Source of the DNA: Chloroflexi bacterium RBG_13_53_26 | GTDB taxonomy: Bacteria; Chloroflexota; Dehalococcoidia; UBA2247; RBG-13-53-26 | Direction of reading: 5' to 3' | Assembly (NCBI GenBank): GCA_001795035.1 | Contig: MGMW01000115.1 | Location: forward strand, 1 to 8,260 | Length of the DNA stretch: 8,260 nucleotides | Notes under the pieces: model-generated | Seen by the model: the letters and a program-made list of their open reading frames with translations, nothing else | Told to the model about the DNA's origin: nothing | Databases searched by the model: none | Shown here: piece after piece, positions 5,738 to 8,260 of the stretch | How the letters are laid out: every line of letters starts with the position of its first letter | Position numbering within the stretch: position 1 is the stretch's first letter | Program-made: the position numbers and the translations under genes

Positions 5738-6841
5738 ATGAAGAAGATGAGAGCTGCGATACTCTATCGGCCCAATACACCTCTGCGAGTGGAGGAGGTC
5801 ACCATTGATGATCCGCAGGACCGTGAAATCATGGTCAAGCTGGTGGCTACGGGGATTTGCCACAGCGATCTTCTTCCCATTAAAGGTGAAGTGCCCAGCC
5901 CACTGCCGATTGTCCTGGGGCATGAGGGGGCCGGGATTGTGGAGAGGGTTGGACCCGGCGTGACCACTGTTCAGCCTGGCGACCATGTGGTGCTGCCAGT
6001 GATCTTCACCTGTGGGGAATGCCGCTATTGCGTTGAGGGCCAGCCGGCCCTATGCGCGGAAGTACTGCCGGCGCATCTAATGGGCACCCTACCTGGCGGC
6101 GGAAGGCGTTTGCATAAGGGAGACCAGGACTTGCATTTGTTCTACAGCCAGGGATCCTTTGCGGAATATGTTGTAGTGCATGAGCGCACCGCAGTCAAGG
6201 TGCCCAAGGATGCACGACTTGATGTGTTGTGTCTACTTAGCTGCCGTGTGACCACTGGTGTCGGCAGTGTCATCAACAGGGCTGGACTGCGAGCTGGCGA
6301 AAGCATTGTCATCTATGGCTGTGGTGGGGTAGGGTTGAGTGCGGTCATGGGGGCCAAACTGGCGGGAGCCGGTAAGATCGTAGCCGTCGATCTGCTGGAT
6401 AGAAGACTGGGCTTGGCCAAGGAACTGGGCGCTGACTATGTCATCAACGCATCACGCGAAAATCCGCAGCAGCGGGTGGTGGAGATTACAGGGGGAGGAG
6501 CTGACTATTCCATCGAGTCCATTGGAAACGTGAATGTTATGGCCCAGGCTTTCGCCTCCATTCACAGCGCAGGGACGTGTGTCTTGGTGGGGGCAGCCCC
6601 TATGGCCGATGTGCTCAGCCTGTTCCCGTTTGAGTTCCTGCTCGGCAAGACCCTTAAGGGTAGTCTGCTGGGCAATGTAAGGACAATGATTGACGTGCCT
6701 AAGTACGTCGATCTGTATATGCAAGGCAAACTGCCGATCGACAAACTCGCCGCAAAATACTACACTCTGGACGAAATCAACGAAGCTATTGCGGCCGTTG
6801 ACAGAGGAGAAGTGATACGGGCGGTGATTCATTTTGATTGA
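5738..6841 (+). CDS. Zinc-dependent NAD(H) alcohol dehydrogenase (MDR superfamily)
   Basis: A 367-residue medium-chain dehydrogenase/reductase, complete and of normal length. Catalytic zinc ligands are Cys41 (GICHSD), His62-Glu63 (GHEGAG) and Cys169 (LLSCRVTTG). All four structural zinc cysteines are present in CGECRYCVEGQPALC (Cys92, 95, 98, 106). The Rossmann motif is GCGGVG (194-199), and Asp218 in VAVDLLD closes the second strand, which favours NAD over NADP. The LLSCRVTTG segment and the residues around 114-145 (MGTLPGGG...FAEYVVV) place it with the class I/III-like alcohol dehydrogenases, but it lacks clear glutathione-type specificity signs, so the substrate is open. The ATG at 5738 follows a GAGAGGAAGG ribosome site. 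It heads a plus-strand run with the CoA-transferase genes and diverges from the aldehyde oxidoreductase, which could take its aldehyde product. Confidence 0.94.
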   Translation: MKKMRAAILYRPNTPLRVEEVTIDDPQDREIMVKLVATGICHSDLLPIKGEVPSPLPIVLGHEGAGIVERVGPGVTTVQPGDHVVLPVIFTCGECRYCVEGQPALCAEVLPAHLMGTLPGGGRRLHKGDQDLHLFYSQGSFAEYVVVHERTAVKVPKDARLDVLCLLSCRVTTGVGSVINRAGLRAGESIVIYGCGGVGLSAVMGAKLAGAGKIVAVDLLDRRLGLAKELGADYVINASRENPQQRVVEITGGGADYSIESIGNVNVMAQAFASIHSAGTCVLVGAAPMADVLSLFPFEFLLGKTLKGSLLGNVRTMIDVPKYVDLYMQGKLPIDKLAAKYYTLDEINEAIAAVDRGEVIRAVIHFD

Positions 6842-6921
6842 GTGTGGCGAGAGGTTGCAGGGTGAACATCGTATGAAATGATGGGGGAACATGGATCTAG
6901 CGCGAAGACTGGAGGTGCTTT

Positions 6922-8193
6922 GTGACCGAGAGCAACACTCTACTGGGTAGTTGTCGTGTTCTTGATCTGGCCGATGAAAAAGGGCTTTTCTGCGGTAAGG
7001 TACTGGGCGACTTTGGGGCAGATGTTATCAAGATCGAAAGACCGGGAGGCGACCCGGCCCGGAATATCGGCCCATTCTACAAGGATATCGCTGACCCGGA
7101 GAAAAGCCTGTTCTGGTTTGCCACCAACACCAGTAAGAGGGGTATCACCTTGGACATTGGTACTCCCGACGGTAAGGAGTTGTTCAGAAGATTAGTGAAA
7201 ACTGCGGACATTGTAGTCGAGTCCTTCGAGCCAGACTACATGGACTATGTAGGGCTGGGGTACTCCGATCTCAAGAAGGTCAAATCTGACATCATAGTTA
7301 CATCAATCACTCCCTTTGGTCAGACCGGTCCCTATGCCCATTATCAGGCCACCGATCTCATTGGCGCTGCCATGGGTGGAATGGCACGGATACTGGGCGA
7401 CCTGGGACGCCCTCCGGTGCGCATGAGCGCCGACCCTCAGTCCTATTTCCACTCTGGCCTGCAAGGGGCTCTCGGTTCGATGATGGCCTACTATCACAAG
7501 GAGATGAGTGGCGTGGGGCAGCACGTGGACGTCTCCATGCAGGATGCCGTGGAACTGACACTGATGAATGCAGTCGAGATCTACGAGATACTCAAGGCGA
7601 ACCTGGTGGGACTGGGGCAGTTCTTCGTTTCAGTCAGACCTCAGGCGGGTCCGCTTTTCACTCGTACCGTTGTCCCATGCAAGGATGGCTATGTCACTCT
7701 CATGTTTGGTGGTGGTGCCTTTGCCGGATCATCGCAGTCATCCAGGGCATTGGTTGACTGGGCCAACTCTGAGGGGTATGCCCTGGAACTGAAGGACTTC
7801 GATTTCCCCACCATGTGGGACAATGCCACCTTGACCCAGGAGGAGAGCGACACACGGAACTCCTACATCGGCAAGTTCCTGATGACCAGGACCAAGGTGG
7901 AACTGTACGAGGAGGCGGTGAAGAGAGGCATACTCTTGGCCCCCTGCGCTACATTCGAGGATGTGCTCAACAATGTTCAGTTGGAAGCCCGGGGCTTCTG
8001 GGAGACGGTGGAGCATCCAGAATTGGGTGAGACCATGAAGTACCCTGGAGCCCCCGTCAGGATGAAAGAGACGCCCTGGAGGATCCATAGGCGGGCTCCT
8101 CTCATCGGAGAGCACAACGAGGAAGTTTACCGAAAAGAGTTGGGGCTCTCCAGAGAGAAGATGACCATCCTCAAGGCAAACGGTATTATCTGA
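6922..8193 (+). CDS. Class III CoA-transferase (CaiB/BaiF family)
   Basis: A 423-residue full-length member of the family that moves CoA between carboxylic acids through an aspartyl-CoA thioester, known from formyl-CoA, carnitine and benzylsuccinate CoA-transferases. The N-terminus reads RVLDLADEKGLFCGKVLGDF (12-31), then GADVIKIERPGGDPAR (32-47); NTSKRGITLDI (69-79), TPFGQTGPYAHY (130-141) and GVGQHVDVSMQDA are also typical. Asp171 in MSADPQSYFHSG lies where the catalytic Asp169 of formyl-CoA transferase is found. The N-terminal DEKG variant differs from the more usual PGP form and is shared with a subgroup seen in anaerobes. The start is GTG at 6922, with GGAGG seven bases upstream; the 80-base gap to the alcohol dehydrogenase shows no promoter or terminator, so they are probably one operon. 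The substrate pair cannot be read from the sequence. Confidence 0.94.
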   Translation: MTESNTLLGSCRVLDLADEKGLFCGKVLGDFGADVIKIERPGGDPARNIGPFYKDIADPEKSLFWFATNTSKRGITLDIGTPDGKELFRRLVKTADIVVESFEPDYMDYVGLGYSDLKKVKSDIIVTSITPFGQTGPYAHYQATDLIGAAMGGMARILGDLGRPPVRMSADPQSYFHSGLQGALGSMMAYYHKEMSGVGQHVDVSMQDAVELTLMNAVEIYEILKANLVGLGQFFVSVRPQAGPLFTRTVVPCKDGYVTLMFGGGAFAGSSQSSRALVDWANSEGYALELKDFDFPTMWDNATLTQEESDTRNSYIGKFLMTRTKVELYEEAVKRGILLAPCATFEDVLNNVQLEARGFWETVEHPELGETMKYPGAPVRMKETPWRIHRRAPLIGEHNEEVYRKELGLSREKMTILKANGII

Positions 8194-8222
8194 TCTTGGG
8201 AATCAGCTTGAGGGAGTGTGAA

Positions 8223-8260
8223 ATGGCAAACAAGATATTCGAAGGATTGAAAGTGGCTGA
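8223..8260 (+). CDS. Start of a second probable class III CoA-transferase (3'-truncated)
   Basis: Only 12 complete codons fall inside the window: MANKIFEGLKVA, followed by GA. This resembles the usual opening of CaiB/BaiF proteins (LxGLKVxDxx), but so short a piece cannot prove it. The ATG has a GAGGGAG ribosome site about seven bases upstream and lies 29 bases after the stop of the complete CoA-transferase. That spacing and shared strand support a single operon with two CoA-transferase subunits or paralogues, as in benzylsuccinate CoA-transferase. Confidence 0.6.
   Translation, partial: MANKIFEGLKVA

Overview
The window looks like a chromosomal piece of an anaerobic bacterium with moderate GC content, most likely an uncultured member of the Chloroflexota (Dehalococcoidia-like). 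This is an inference. It rests on the gene mix (a tungsten/molybdenum aldehyde:ferredoxin oxidoreductase, a complex-molybdopterin oxidoreductase, class III CoA-transferases) and on a 47-residue DUF5679-type zinc-ribbon gene of a kind I associate with that group. No rRNA, tRNA, CRISPR array, phage gene or intact insertion sequence was seen.

Layout: (1) 3-1784, plus strand: C-terminal part of a DMSO-reductase-superfamily molybdopterin oxidoreductase whose start lies before the window. (2) 1781-1996, minus: a dodecin, convergent with gene 1 and sharing the four bases CTAG with it as overlapping stop codons. (3) 1997-2867: a gene-poor stretch that holds the dodecin promoter, two hairpins (one resembling a dispersed palindromic repeat), the hidden DUF5679 gene (2433-2576, minus) with its own promoter, and a probable broken IS1595-type transposase start. 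(4) 2868-5511, minus: an aldehyde:ferredoxin oxidoreductase followed by a flavin-reductase-domain protein. (5) 5738-8260, plus: a zinc alcohol dehydrogenase, a class III CoA-transferase and the first codons of a second probable CoA-transferase, transcribed divergently from region 4.

Regions 4 and 5 together suggest a pathway from alcohol to aldehyde (alcohol dehydrogenase), aldehyde to acid (aldehyde:ferredoxin oxidoreductase) and acid to acyl-CoA (CoA-transferases), with the flavin protein as a possible electron carrier. The substrate cannot be read from the sequence. No clearly new system was found. The most useful results are the unlisted small zinc-ribbon gene, the Trp-less dodecin, and the repeat and IS scar zone between 2129 and 2842.
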